Shown: positions 23,749 to 36,304 of the stretch, in pieces | Layout: the number at the start of each line of letters is the position of its first letter | Position numbering within the stretch: the stretch's first letter is position 1 | Assembly: GCF_033568475.1 (NCBI RefSeq) | Contig: NC_133122.1 | Span: 141,429,402-141,493,401, forward strand | Reading direction: 5' to 3' | DNA: 64,000 nt | Source of the DNA: Henckelia pumila | Lineage: Eukaryota; Streptophyta; Magnoliopsida; Lamiales; Gesneriaceae | The notes under the pieces: model-generated | Databases searched by the model: none | What the model was told of the DNA's origin: nothing | Seen by the model: the letters and a program-made list of their open reading frames with translations, nothing else | Position numbers and translations under genes: made by a program

Positions 23749-25649
23749 TGAAAGAGTGGGTGCCCGGTTAGCCAACTTGTGGCTAAGGGCTTTTATGACT
23801 CTATGTATAAACAATCTTTGTTTAATATAATTTACATTCATTAATGACATTTTCTTTGTCTTTTTTCATATTGTTATATTGTGATATACTATTGTTGTTT
23901 TGATAAAGACCTTGAATATACTATAGTATAAGTAAGATGAGATAGTGAATAAAGAGAGATCAGTATTATGAAACACATCTTATAGTCACTGTATATTCTA
24001 AACAGTTCCTAGTCAATTGAGTCGTCCGCTAATAAGGATAAGTATCGCTCGAGATTGAGACTAGCATTTGTGATGCCAAGTACCACGTTTCATTGGTAAT
24101 GAACATGGAGATGTTCAAAGCATGCAAATGGATATTCATATGATGAATGATCGAACTACCCTATTCGGACTTTCCAAGTGGTTATTATTATTTGAGTGGA
24201 TAAGTCCGCGGTTTTGGTTGTACACCATTAGTCCTTACTACTTGAAATATCATTGAGACTCTATATGCTAGTACTGTACTTTGACTCGTTTACCGACTCT
24301 ATTGGGGTCATCAGGTGTCGGGATTGGGTACAGTTACGACACATATAGGAGTCGATGCTTTGTTGTCAAGGATTCATCACATACTTGCGAGTGTGGATAT
24401 CCTATGCGATCTGAGGAGATATTAGTATGACGAATCTCTGGCCAGAGTACATAATGTATTTTAGGTTACTCGGTTTTCCTAGTAACACATGCGATGTCAC
24501 TATTTGATCTCCAAGATGTAATGCATAGTTATCGAATCTCGAACGACTCTCGATGCACCAATGGTTGTTGATTCGATCGGAATATATGGATGAAGGGACC
24601 GTACTGTACGCTAACCAAAATCTACTGGTTCTTGCAGACACTATCAGTGATACCTAGGAAATCATGGGGCGATGTTACTAGGCGCTCTTACCATGATTCG
24701 ATGGGTAAGTCGAAAATTGTTGTTCCGAGTCACAAGGAGTTGTGAGCCCACGGCTAGCTGTATCCCTGAACCATTGAGGGTCACACAAGTAATGTATTAC
24801 TAAACCCCGTTGAGATAGTTAAATTTAAAGAGTTAAATTTAATGAAAGAGAAGTTGGACTTCTTAAGTTAAAGGGGGTGGAATTTCCTGAAATGACATAA
24901 GGATGGACATTTTTTGAAATCACTGAATTTGGATTCAGAAAAATTATCTTGACTTTAAAAGATGAAGAAATGATTTCTGTGCACATTGGTAAAATCAGTT
25001 TATCAATCGGAGTCACGATGAATTTTATATTAATTTTTATAATAACAGGCTTGGCTTGTTGGGCTTAAGTTATGGATTGTGGGTCCTAAGGAGTTAGAGT
25101 CCTAATACAATTATAACTTAATCTAGTCTAGAAATTATCTATAAATACATGTGTAGTGTTCAAAAATCATAAGTTTTCAGTCTTGAAATTTTCGAATTAC
25201 ACACATATATTTTCAAGAGGATTTTTCGAAAATCCTCTACTCTTTTTTGAGATAATTCAGTTTGTAATTTTTGTGAAAAATTACATTCTGAATTGACAGA
25301 TCAAATCTGTTTATTCTCTTCGATAAACATCTGATTGATTTCTAGTGCAATCAATCAGAGGGTTTTAGTTTTCTATTCGTGGACTTAATTCCGGAGGTTG
25401 ATCGTGATAGTCATCGGTTTCCGGGATTTACAAGAAGAGCAGATTAAATTCTGTTGAAGTCCATAATCAAGCCTTTGCTTGAATAGGTAAAAATATTTAA
25501 TTGTGAATTTATATTTTTACTTGCTAGATTTTAATCGTTAGGATTTGATACCCACGATATGGAATCGTTCCATATCGAAAAATAAAATTTTTAAACTTCC
25601 GCTGCTCTGGGTATCACATCCGTGTGATCAGAGAACGCGTGTTCCAACA
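23749..25649 (+). repeat. 5' LTR of the Angela element
   Basis: Starts TGAAAGAGTGGGTGCCCGG, ends GTGTTCCAACA. It aligns end to end with 30811-32710 with scattered substitutions, roughly 2-3 per 100 bp by eye. TATA box CTATAAATAC at 25139-25148. Confidence 0.96.
25139..25148 (+). promoter_or_regulatory. TATA box, Angela 5' LTR
   Basis: CTATAAATAC about 510 bp from the LTR end, conserved in the 3' LTR (32201-32210) and in the solo LTR (11139-11148, minus strand). Confidence 0.7.
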
Positions 25650-25650
25650 G

Positions 25651-25663
25651 TGGTATCAAAGCC
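25651..25663 (+). other. primer binding site (initiator Met tRNA), Angela
   Basis: TGGTATCAAAGCC begins one base after the LTR. It has one mismatch (A for G at the ninth base) to the usual TGGTATCAGAGC. Confidence 0.85.
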
Positions 25664-27384
25664 AGGTCGTAATCTTTGATCAAACGATTAAAATTAATCG
25701 ATTGTACAAAATTTTTAGCCTCGGTTTTTGGAAAACAAAACGAAAATTTTAAACGAAAATTAAATTTGAATAGGGCAACGGGGCAGTGATCGTTGCTGCC
25801 CAAAAGGGCAGCATGATCGCTGCCCAAGGGCAGCAATCGTTGCTGCCCAGGGGCAGCGAGATCGCTACCCAACGGGCAGCAAGATCGCTTCCCAAGGCAG
25901 CCAAGGGGCTGCCCTACAACCCACGTGGGGGCGGGGCTGCCCGGGAACGTCCCGGGCAGCCCGAAAAATTAAATTTTTATTTTTTTCCAGAATTTTAAAT
26001 TTTTGAAATTTTAGTTTTTGGTCCGATCGAAAATTTTTTTTGATTGGTCCACAAGGCGTCGGGTCAAATTGTTTGAGTCCAAAATTTTTAAAATTGATTT
26101 TTGGATAAATTTGAATTTTTTAAAAATTTATAAATTTTATCCGTTAAATTATATTTTATAAAATTAATTATTTTGGTACAATTGATTATAAGATATGATC
26201 TTATGAAAGGATAAGATAAAATTTGATTTTATCTTTTTAATTATGATGCCATTGCATGTTATCCAATTATTTAATTTTGAATTAATTATTGGATAAAAGG
26301 ATGATCGATTGCCATGACCAATTTGGTGTATGCTAGGTTATTTACATTTGGTTTTATTGTTGTTGGGTTTTATTAATGGGCTTGGTTTATAGCTCAATTT
26401 GAATTGTCATTTGTAATAAAAAGTGGGCCTTGGTTATGGCCCGTTTCCATCCTTAAATATGTATCCCCTACTTGTCATCGAAGTTTATTGTAAATTTATT
26501 AGACTTAGTGGGAGATAAAGATTTGAAGACAAAGGTGGGCCCAGCAGACAATAAAGACCGAAAAAATGTAAATTGGAAGCTCAATGTAATAGGATTGCAT
26601 TGCATACTTGCATATCACCTAGGATTGGACTTAGACTCGTGATTGGCAACCATGGGTCGATTAGTTATTGGGGTCGATCATCCTTTTAAATAATATATGA
26701 TATTATTGTTGTATGCATGTTTAGACTAAATTGTATGAATCCCGCAAGCATACAAACTTTAAAAGATGAGACGAATTTTCAAAATTAAAAAATCCCTCAT
26801 TTTAAATATGATTTAAAATTGATATCAAGATTTATAAAAGAGAATTTAAATATTGTTTAAATGTTCCTACCTTCCATCAACGATCAATGTATGAGATGCT
26901 ACCCGCGGGCACGGTCCGGCTCATATTATTGGGGTGTCCCGTTCGTCGAAATGCTGTACATTGGATCGACACATGTTGTAAGTTGGGTGGAACTCCCATG
27001 GGATTGGCTTATATTATTGGGGATCCACATGGAGACCGTCCATCACAACTTAAAATTGATGGGTAATCTTGACATGTCACAATAAACGGCGTCATATTAT
27101 TGGGCCCTTATTGAACATGAGGTAAAAACATGGGGGTTGCTTTGGAAGAAATTGGGCTCTACCTTTTGAAAATTATGGTTGGCTGATATTATTCGGGACT
27201 ATAGTTTGTCAATTGGACTCCATGTTCCCACTAAGGAAACTAGTTTCCCGTTTTCACTAGAGGGTAGTGAAACCGTTAAAATAGTGGGAGTGAAATTCAT
27301 AAAATAAATTTTGCCATATTTTATGTCTTAGTAAATTAATTAAGCAATCATCGATTATTGTCTGTTTCATCTCAGTATATCATT
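25664..27384 (+). other. Angela untranslated leader with palindrome array
   Basis: 1.7 kb between PBS and gag without a credible gene. At about 25769-25965 there is an array of GGGCAGC...GCTGCCC palindromes, several centred on GATCG, which would fold into stable hairpins in RNA. The rest is AT-rich with TATTATTGGG phrases at about 26920-27200. Confidence 0.8.
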
Positions 27385-27991
27385 ATGATGAATCTTCGTA
27401 ATCCACATGTTTCAATTCTCGAACAAAACAAACTTTCTGGCGCAAACTATACGGAATGGTTCCATAAGTTAAGATTGTCCTGAGTTCGGAAAAGATTTTC
27501 TAAGTGTTAGAAAAGGATCCTCCGAAAAACAGCCCCGGCTGATGTAACTTCGAAAAGTTGGCCAAACTAGAGAAATGGTTGGACCATGATCTCAAGGCCA
27601 AATGTTACATGCAAAACTAGACAAGTCTAAAGAAGTTTGCCATCACTGCAAGAAACCCGGTTACTGGAAGCGCAACTGCAAAGAATATATATCGAGTAGT
27701 TACGAACTGCAGAGGATATATTTTATAAATGTTTCACTTAATAATACTTCTTGGGTATTGGATACCAGATGTAGATCTCACATTTGCAATGAGTTGCAGA
27801 TGATGACAAGAAGTAATAGGCTAAGGATGGGTGAGACCCAGTTAAGGCTCAGGAATGGTTCCAGAGTTGAATCCAAAGCTATGGGAAACATTCGTTTAAT
27901 TTTGCAAAATGATTTTAAGCTATATTTTGAAAGAGATGTTTTTATTTGTACCAAGATTTCATTAAAACATTATTTCTATTTCTATTCTTGA
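27385..27991 (+). pseudogene. Angela gag-protease remnant
   Basis: Starts with MMNLRNPHVSILEQNKLSG, an Angela-type Gag N-terminus, but meets TGA at 27481. Most of the capsid is missing: sequence that should lie hundreds of codons apart is joined at about 27600. A CCHC zinc knuckle follows as CHHCKKPGYWKRNC, with the His replaced by Tyr. The protease active site WVLDTGCGSH has become WVLDTRCRSH, so the catalytic DTG is lost. Stops continue after 27991. All three coding changes fit C-to-T or G-to-A transitions, as expected in a methylated, silenced copy. Confidence 0.85.
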
Positions 27992-28166
27992 TAGAGAATA
28001 TCTTTCTTGCAATTTTGCGAATGAGATTTGCAATGTTTACAAGAATGAATGTTTGATTTGAAATGGACAATTTAAAAATGATCTATATAACTTAAAATTA
28101 AAAGACGTTCCAGTTGATTATGTTGATAAACCGGTAACAACAAATAAAATAAAAAACGATAGTCAA

Positions 28167-29378
28167 AACCCGGCAAACCTTTGGCATGCTAGGCTAGGTC
28201 ATATCTCCTCAAGGAGGATGAACAAGATAGTGGGAGAGGGCATGTTTGATATGTCTGATATTAACTCTCTACCTACTTGTGAGTCCTGCCTAAAAGGAAA
28301 AATGACTTAATCTCTTTTCAAAGGGAAGCCTGAGCGTAGTCAAAATCTGTTGGATTTGATCCATACAGATGTTTGCGGACCATTTAGTATCGGTACTAAA
28401 TTTGGTCACACCTACTTCATTACCTTTACTGATGATTATTCTAGGTATGGGTATTTATATTTAATGAAATATAAGTCTGAATCATTTGAAAAGTTCAAAG
28501 AATTCAAGGCTGAAGTAGAAAACAAACAAGGTAGAAGTATTAAAGCACTTCGATCGGATCAAGGTGGAGAATACTTAAGTACCGAGTTTTTGAGCTATCT
28601 AAAAGAGAATGGGATTCTCTCTCAGTGGAATCCTCCTATGACACCTCAGCTGAATGGTGTCTCGGAGCGTCGCAATCGAACTTTGTTGGACATGGTTCGA
28701 TCTATGACGAGCTTCACTGAGCTCCCTCCTTCATTTTGGGGCTATGCACTTGAAACGACGGTGTTGTTGTTGAACAATGTTCACACCAAAGCAGTGAATA
28801 AAACTCCATACGAGTTATGGAATGGCAAAGCTCCTAAGTATTCGTACTTAAGGATTTGGGGATGTCCTGCTTACGTGAAGCAGACAGTGGGAGATAAGTT
28901 GGATAGTCGTTCCACCTTATGTTATTTTGTAGGATATCCGAAGAATTCAATCGGATATTATTTCTATCATCCTAATGAAACAAAAGTGTTTGTTTCAAGG
29001 AATGTCACCTTCATGAAGAAGGAGTTCTTACTTGATAAGAAAGGCAAGATGATGGAACTCGAAGAAATTCGAGAAGAACCCGAGATACAAAATAACGATC
29101 CTACACCTCAGGAACCATTGATTGACACGCCTATTCCTAGAAGATCTGAGAGGACTTCTAGACCTCCTATTCGATATGGTCTTCTTCTTGAAGGGGATCA
29201 AAGTGAACCCGACATTGGATGTGATCCAAGAAACTTCAAGGAAGCAATTTTTGATGCGGATTCAAATTTATGGCTTGATGCTATGCAGTCGAAAATAGAC
29301 TCGATGCATACAAACCAAGTTTGGTCTTTAGTAGATTCTCCCGATGAAATTGTTCCAATAGGGTGTAAATGGATCTAG
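28167..29378 (+). pseudogene. Angela integrase (pre-integrase and core)
   Basis: The GAG-pre-integrase zinc region (LWHARLGHISS... CESC) starts at about 28170 and is cut by TAA at about 28308. The core from about 28350 keeps all three catalytic acids: Asp in DLIHTDVCGPF, Asp in LRSDQGGEY and Glu in NGVSERRNRTLL. The C-terminal region runs into the start of RT. A TAG at 29376-29378 separates the pieces, in the conserved KWI-KRK stretch. The enzyme would have joined retrotransposon cDNA to chromosomal DNA. It cannot be made intact from this copy. Confidence 0.88.
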
Positions 29379-30308
29379 AAGAGAAAACTTGGGCCTGATG
29401 TTAAGGTACTAACCTACAAGGCACGATTGGTAGCAAAAGGTTATACTCAAAGACAAGGAGATGACTATGATGAAACCTTTTCACCAGTCGCAATGTTCAA
29501 GTCCACAAGAATCCTTATTGCCATAGCAGAGTATGACTATGAGATATGGCAAATGGATGTGAAGACTGCATTTCTTAATGGAAACATTAAGGAAGAAATC
29601 TATATGATGCAGCCCGAGGGATTCACATCCATGGGAATTGAGCATAATGTATGCAAGCTTCAGAGATCAATTTATGGTCTTAAACAAGCATCAAAAAGTT
29701 GGAACCAGAAATTTGATGAAACAATAAAGGACTTTGGTTTCATCAAAAACCCGAAGGAACCGTGCGTGTACAAGAAAGTAGTTAAGGATGCAGTGACGTT
29801 CTTAGTGCTTTATGTTGATGACATCCTACTCATTGGGAATGACGTAGGGATATTGCAGTCAACAAAGATATGGTTATCAGGTAGATTCTCGATGAAGGAT
29901 TTGGGTGAGGCCTCCTATATTCTAGGGATACAGATCTATAGAGATAGATCTAAGAGAATGATAGGACTCACTCAAGCAACCTACATCGACACCATATTGA
30001 AAAGGTTTTCTATGGATGAGTCCAAGAGAGGACATCTACCTATGTGTCATGGAGTTTCTCTATCCAAGTCTATGTGTCCCAAGACTGACGAAGAGATAGA
30101 GAAAATGACATACATACCATATGTGTCAGCCATAGGTAGTATTATGTATGGGATGATATCTACCAGACCGGATGTAGCCTTTGCTCTGAGTGTCACGAGC
30201 AGATATCAGGCCAACCCTAGTCAAATGCATTGGAAAGCCGTGAAGGATATTCTTAAGTACTTGAGAAGGACTAAGAATATATTCATGGTTTATGGAGAAG
30301 AGAATTGA
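29379..30308 (+). pseudogene. Angela reverse transcriptase
   Basis: Copia-type RT with AFLNG, YGLKQA and the catalytic YVDDILLIG (about 29811-29837). It continues the same frame as the integrase after the TAG at 29376. The frame ends in TGA at 30306-30308, within the stretch that links RT to RNase H, where about two extra bases shift the frame. All RT motifs I can identify are intact in sequence. Confidence 0.9.
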
Positions 30309-30796
30309 AATTGGAAGGCTATACCGACTCTAGCTTCCAAAGTGACGTGGATGACTCGAAGTCAACCTCTGGATTTGTATTCATGCTCAATGGCGGTGCT
30401 GTCTCTTGGAAGAGTTCCAAGCAGGACACCACAGCGGATTCCACCACTGAGGCAGAATACATTGCAGCATCAGCTGCTGCTAAAGAGGCCGTTTGGATGA
30501 GGAATTTCGTCCAAGAGTTGGGCGTAATTCCTGAAGCTGTTGGTCCAGTTCCGGTGTACTGCAACAACACTGGTGCCATTGCTCAGGCAAAGGAACCAAG
30601 GTCTCATCAAAGATCCAAACACGTACTGAGGAAATACCACATCATCCGGGAGATTGTGGAAAGAGGAGACATCACTGTCGAGAGAGTGACCTCTACAGAC
30701 AATATCGCTGATCCACTTACTAAGCCCTTTCCAGGACCATTGTTTGACAAACATCGCGAAGCAATGGGATTATGTAGTATGACTAGTTGGCTTTAG
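30305..30796 (+). pseudogene. Angela RNase H domain and polyprotein C-terminus
   Basis: Starts [16 protein letters not shown], with the first catalytic Asp (TDSSFQSD), then TTEAEYIAA with the Glu and the downstream Asp-containing SKHV...HIIRE and NIADPLTKP motif. It ends at a stop 14 bp before the 3' LTR. It is out of frame with the RT by the shift near 30302, so it is part of a broken polyprotein rather than a separate gene. Confidence 0.9.
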
Positions 30797-30810
30797 GGCA
30801 AGTGGGAGAT
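30797..30810 (+). other. Angela polypurine tract
   Basis: GGGCAAGTGGGAGAT directly precedes the 3' LTR. It primes plus-strand synthesis in this class of elements. Confidence 0.85.
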
Positions 30811-32710
30811 TGAAAGAGTGGGTGCCCGGTTAGCCAACTTGTGGCTAAAGGCTTTTATGACTCTATGTATAAACAATCTTTGTTTAATATAATTTACATT
30901 CATTAATGGCATTTTCTTTGTCTTTCTTCATATTGTTATATTGTGATATACTATTGTTGTTTTGATAAATACATTGAATATACTATAGTGTAAGTAAGAT
31001 GAGATAGTGAATAAAGAGAGATCACTATTATGAAACACATCTTATAGTCACTGTATATTCTAAACAGTTTCTAGTCAATTGAGCCGTTCGCTAATAAGGG
31101 TAAGGATCGCTCGAGATTGAGACTAGCATTTGTGATGCCAAGTACCACGTTTCATTGGTAATGAACATGGAGATGTTCAAAGCATGCAAATGGATATTCA
31201 TATGATGAATGATCGAACTACCCTATTCGGACTTTCCAAGTGGTTATTATTATTTGAGTGGATAAGTCCGCGGTTTTGGTTGTACACCATTAGTCCTTAC
31301 TACTTGAAATATCATTGAGACTCTATATGCTAGTACTGTACTTTGACTCGTTTACCGACTCTATTGGGGTCATCAGGTGTCGGGATTGGGTACAGTTATG
31401 ACACATATATGAGTCGATGCTTTGTTGTCAAGGATTCACCACATACTTGCGAGTGTGGATATCCTATGCGATCTGAGGAGATATTAGTGTGACGAATCTC
31501 TGGCCAGAGTACATGATGTGTTTTAGGTTACTCGGTTTTCCTAGTAACACATGCGATGTCACTATTTGATCTCCAAGATGTAATGCATAGTTATCGAATC
31601 TCGAACGACTCTCAATGCACCAATGGTTGTTGATTCGATCGGGATATATGGATGAAGGGACCGTACTGTACGCTAACCAAAATCTACTGGTTCTTGCAGA
31701 CACTATCAGTGATACCTAGGGAATCATGGGGCGATGTTGCTAGGCACTCTTACCATGATTCGATGGGTAAGTCGGAAATTGTTGTTCCGAGTCACAAGGA
31801 GTTGTGAGCCCACGGCTAGCTGTATCCCTGAACCATTGAGGGTCACACAAGTAATGGATTACTAAACCCCGTTGAGATATTTAAATTTAAAGAGTTAAAT
31901 TTAATGAAAGAGAAGTTGGACTTCTTAAGTAAAAGGGAGTGGAATTTCTTAAAATGACATAGGGATGAACATTTTTGGAAATCACTGAATTTGGATTCAG
32001 AAAAATTATCTTGACTTTAAAAGATGCAGAAATGGTTTCTGTGCACATTGGTAAAATCAGTTTATCAATTGGAGTCACGATGAATTTTATATTAATTTTT
32101 ATAATAACAGGCTTGGCTTGTTGGGCTTAAGTTATGGATTATGGGCCCTAAGGAGTTAGAGTCCTAATACAATTATAATTTAATCTAGTCTAGAAATTAT
32201 CTATAAATACATGTGTAGTGTTCGAAAATCATAAGCTTTCAGTCTTGCAATTTTCGAATTACACTCATATATTTTCAAGAGGTTTTTCGAAAATCCTCTA
32301 CTCTTTTTTGAGATAATTCAGTCTGTAATTTTTGTGAAAAATTACATTCTGAATTGACAGATCAAATCTGTTTATTCTCTTCGATAAACATCTGATTGAT
32401 TTCTAGTGCAATCAATCAGAGGGTTTTAGTTTTCTATTCGTGGACTTCATTTCGGAGGTTGATCGTGATAGTCATCGGTTCCCGGGATTTACAAGAAGAG
32501 CAGATTAAATTCTGTTGGAGTCTATAATCAAGCCTTTGCTTGAATAGGTAAAAATATTTAATTGTGAATTTATATTTTTACTTGCTAGATTTTAATCGTT
32601 AGGATTTGATACCCACGATATGAAATCGTTCCATATCGAAAAATAAAATTTTTAAACTTCCGCTGCTCCGGGTATCACATCCGTGTGATCAGAGAACGCG
32701 TGTTCCAACA
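30811..32710 (+). repeat. 3' LTR of the Angela element
   Basis: 1900 bp, same termini as the 5' LTR, followed by the second TSD copy GATTG. TATA box at 32201-32210. Confidence 0.96.
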
Positions 32711-32715
32711 GATTG

Positions 32716-35700
32716 ACGGAGCGTGACTCCAGTGGGAGGCACAAATATGATAGATCCAAGTCAAGAAGTAAGAAAAAGAATATTTACTGCTTTAAATATG
32801 GTGGTAAAGGGCACTTCAAAAGAGAGTGTACGAAGAGCATCGAGAAGGGATCTCAAGGAAATGTGGCCAATACTTCAGGTAGTGGTGAAATATTATTCAG
32901 CGAAGCAGCAACAGTTGCGGATGACAGACACAAATTTTGTGATGCATGGAATATGGATTCAGGAGCGACATGGCACATGACATCAAGGAGAGAATGTTTC
33001 GATCATTATGAACCAGTCTCAGGAGGATCTGTATTCATGGGAAATGATCATTCCTTGGAAATCGCTGGGGTCGGTACCATCAAAATCAAAATTTTTGATG
33101 GCACTATTCGCACCATACAGGAGGTACGACATGTGAAGGGCCTGACAAAAAATCTTTTGTCTTTGGAGCAATTGGATGATATTGGGTGCAAAACCCGTAT
33201 CGAAAAAGGGATCATGAAGATTGTGAAAGGCGCGCTTGTGGTTATGAAGGCGGAAAAGGTTGCTGCAAATCTGTATGTATTGTTAGGGGAAACACACAAA
33301 GAGGCGGAACTAGCTGTTGCATCAATTGGTTCGGGAGAAGAATCAACAGTGTTGTGGCATAGAAAGCTTAGGCATATGTCAGAACGAGGAATGAAGATTC
33401 TCTCAGAACGAAAGCTGTTGCCGGGGCTTACAAAAGTGACTCTACCCTTTTGTGAGCATTGTGTTACCAGTAAACAACACAGATTAAAGTTTGGCACATC
33501 TACTGCCAAAAGCAAAGGCATATTGGAGCTGATTCATTCTGATGTTTGGCAAGCATCGGTGGTATCCCTAGGAGGAGCGAGATATTTTGTCTCGTTTATT
33601 GATGATTTCTCTAGGAGATGTTGGATGTATCCAATCAAGAAGAAGTCAGATGATTTCGAAGTCTTCAAAATTTTCAAAGCGCGGGTTGAACTTGATCCTG
33701 ATAAGAAAATCAAGTGTTTGAGGACTGACAATGGAGGAGAATATACCAGTGATGAATTTGATGCATTCTGTCAGCATGAGGGCATCAAAAGACAGTTCAC
33801 GAAGGCTTACACACCTCAACAGAATGGAGTGGCATAGCGGATGAACAAAACTTTGTTGGACAGAACAAGGGCTATGTTGAGTACTGCGGGTCTACCAAAG
33901 TCATTTTGGGCAGAAGCAGTCAAAACCGCTTCTTATATCATCAACCGTTCTCCTTCAGTGGTGATTGATTTGAAGAGTCCAATGGAGGTGTGGACTGGCA
34001 AGCCAGCTGATTATTCTTGGTTACATACATTTGGAAGTCCGGTGTACGTGTTGTACAATGAACAAGAAAGATCAAAGTTGGATTCAAAATCCAGAAAGTG
34101 TATCTTCTTGGGTTATGCTGATGGAGTAAAGGGATTTCGCTTGTGGGATCCCACTGTCCACAAGCTTATCATCAGCAGAGATGTTATCTTCGAGAAAGAT
34201 AAAGTGAAGGGAGACAAAGGCACACTGAATTCAAAAACTACTATCATTCTGGTGGAAAATAAGACAGTCGAAGATCAAGTTTCTTGTGAAGCAGTACCAG
34301 AGCACGAAGAACAAGAACCAGTTGAGTCAGAGGTTTCCAAAGTGAGGCAGTCAACTCGAGAGAGAAGACCACCAAGTTGGCTTTCAGATTATGTCACTGA
34401 AAGCAACATTGCATATTGTCTATTAACAGAGGATGGTGAGCCATCGAGTTTCCATGAGGCTACTCAAAGCTCGGATGTATCCCTGTGGATAACAGCGATG
34501 CAGGAAGAATTGGAAGCATTAGACAGAAACAAAACTTGGGATCTTGTTACACTACCATGAGGGAGGAAAGCTATCCGTAACAGATGGGTCTAAAAGCTCA
34601 AGCGTGATGGAAATAACCAAGTGGAGCGGTATCGTGCAATATTGGTTGTCAAAGGGTACGCTCAGAAAGAAGGAATCGACTTCAATGAGATATTTTCTCC
34701 TGTGGTTCGACTTTCAACAGTCAGAGTAGTATTGGCATTGTGTGCGGTGTTTGACCTACATCTAGAACAGCTAGATGTGAAAACTGCATTTCTTCATGGT
34801 GATCTTGAAGAAGAAATTTATATGCTCCAGCCAGAAGGTTTTGCAGAAAAAGGCAAAGAGAACTTGGTTTGCAGGTTGAACAAATCTCTGTACGGGCTCA
34901 AACAGGCGCCGAGGTGTTGGTACAAGAGATTTGATTCCTATATCATGAGTCTTGGGTAAAACAGACTCAGTGCAGACCCTTGTACATATTTCAAGAGGTT
35001 TGGTAATGATGATTATATCATTTTGATGTTGTACGTGGACGACATGTTGGTAGCAGGCCCCAACAAAGATCGGGTGCAAGAATTGAAGACACAGTTGGCT
35101 AGGGAATTTGATATGAAGGACTTAGGACCAGCAAACAAGATTCTAGGGATGCAAGTTCATCGAGACAGAATTAATAGGAAGATTTGGCTTTCCCAGAAAA
35201 ATTATTTGAAAAAAGTCTTGCAGCGCTTCAACATGCAAGATAGTAAGCCAGTTTCAACCCATCTTCCTATTAACTTCAAGTTATCTTCTGAGATGTGTCC
35301 TAGCAGTGAAGCAGAGAGGATGGAGATGTCTCGAGTACCGTATGCATCAGCAGTGGGAAGTTTAATATTCGCTATGATTTGTACAAGACCAGACATTGCA
35401 CAAGCAGTGAGAGCAGTCAGTCGGTATATGGCGAATCCTGGACAATAGCATTGGAGCACGGTTAAGAGGATCCTTAGATATATTAAGGGTACCTCGAATG
35501 CTGCATTATGTTTTGGAGGATCAGATTTTACACTCAGGGGCTATGTGGATTCAGACTACGCAGGTGATCCAGATAAGAGAAAATCTACTACTGGTTATGT
35601 GTTTACAGTTGCAGGAGGTCCAGTCAGCTGGGTTTCAAAACTGCAAACAGTTGTGGCGTTATCTACAACGGAGGCAGAATACATGGCAGCTACTCAAGAT

Positions 35701-35998
35701 TGCAAGGAGGCAATATGGATTAAAAGGTTATTGGAGGAGCTTGGGCACAAACAAGAAAAGATTTCTCTGTTTTGTGACAGTTAGAGTGCCTTGCACATTG
35801 CAAGGAATCTAGCCTTTCATTCCAGGACTAAACACATTGGAGTTCAATTTCATTTTGTACGGGAAGCAGTAGAGGAAGAAAGTGTGGATATGTAGAAGAT
35901 CCATACTAAGGATAACATAGCTGATTTTCTGACCAAGCCAGTGAGCACAAAGAATTTTGAGTGGTGTAGATCCTCAAGTGGCCTAGGAGAAACGTAAG
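32716..35998 (+). pseudogene. Tork gag 3' end and pol
   Basis: Continues the gag frame of 23146-23748. In order: a zinc knuckle written CFKYGGKGHFKREC, in which the second Cys is Tyr; protease with DSGATWHM (about 32950); pre-integrase; integrase with Asp in LIHSDVW and Asp in RTDNGGEY. The third catalytic residue, the Glu expected after QNGVA, is a TAG stop (33835-33837). Then come RT with YVDDMLVAG (about 35026-35052) and RNase H ([16 protein letters not shown]). Further in-frame stops occur at about 34558, 34957, 35446, 35782 and 35893. The length and order are those of a Tnt1-like element. It is fully decayed. Confidence 0.92.
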
Positions 35999-36061
35999 CA
36001 GCTGGAATGACAACATTGAAAGGATGTGTGGAGATGTGCTTGATTCGCAATCAAATCTCCA

Positions 36062-36072
36062 AGTGGGAGAAA
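36062..36072 (+). other. Tork polypurine tract
   Basis: AGTGGGAGAAA directly before the TG of the 3' LTR. Confidence 0.85.
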
Positions 36073-36304
36073 TGTCGGCAAATGTCGGGAGAAAAGTCTT
36101 CTTTGGTGGCCCGTTGAATGATGAATGCATTAAATGCATGCAAAACAAATTCAATTGTGAATTTGCTTTGCATGTTCACATCGAGGGTTCAGACGATTAT
36201 TTGCATCTATAAATAGATTCATTCTTAGCATTTACCAGTATCCCATCTCAAGTTTCTTCCTTCTGATCTTGAGTGATCTTCTTTCCTTAATTATTTCTAT
36301 ATAT
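36073..36304 (+). repeat. Tork 3' LTR, truncated by the CACTA element
   Basis: Matches the first part of the 5' LTR (22548 onward) through the TATA box, and stops at CTATATAT, where the CACTA terminus begins. About 215 bp of the LTR are missing and do not reappear before 64000. Confidence 0.93.

Larger units (their letters stand above)
23749..32710 (+). mobile_element. Angela-lineage (BARE1-like) Ty1/copia retrotransposon
   Basis: 8.96 kb, with LTRs of 1901 and 1900 bp and a perfect 5-bp TSD GATTG (23744-23748 and 32711-32715). It has a PBS, a long leader with GC-rich palindromes, degenerate gag-protease, integrase, RT, RNase H and a polypurine tract. The long LTRs and the integrase signature LNGVSERRNRTLLDMVRSM are those of the Angela/BARE1 lineage. 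It is inserted in the Tork gag. A solo LTR of the same family lies at 10649-12536. In-frame stops and a gag deletion make it non-autonomous. Confidence 0.96.
22548..36304 (+). mobile_element. Tork-lineage (Tnt1-like) Ty1/copia element, degenerate and interrupted
   Basis: It has a 450-bp 5' LTR, an initiator-Met PBS, gag, protease, integrase, RT and RNase H in the copia order (integrase before RT), a polypurine tract and 232 bp of the 3' LTR. Without the nested Angela element it is about 4.8 kb, as expected for Tork. Many in-frame stops make it non-autonomous. The Angela element lies in its gag, and the CACTA element 36305 onward cuts its 3' LTR. The rest of that LTR must lie beyond the CACTA element, outside the window, so its TSD cannot be tested. 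Confidence 0.9.

Noticed and set aside
25769-25965. CRISPR-like array
   Set aside because: Repeats are palindromes of unequal spacing in a retrotransposon leader of a plant genome. There are no unique spacers of constant length.
30319-30754. Minus-strand frames opposite the Angela RNase H
   Set aside because: They are complements of a real domain and show no family signature of their own.
33048-33521. 157-codon minus-strand frame
   Set aside because: Antisense shadow of the Tork protease and pre-integrase region.
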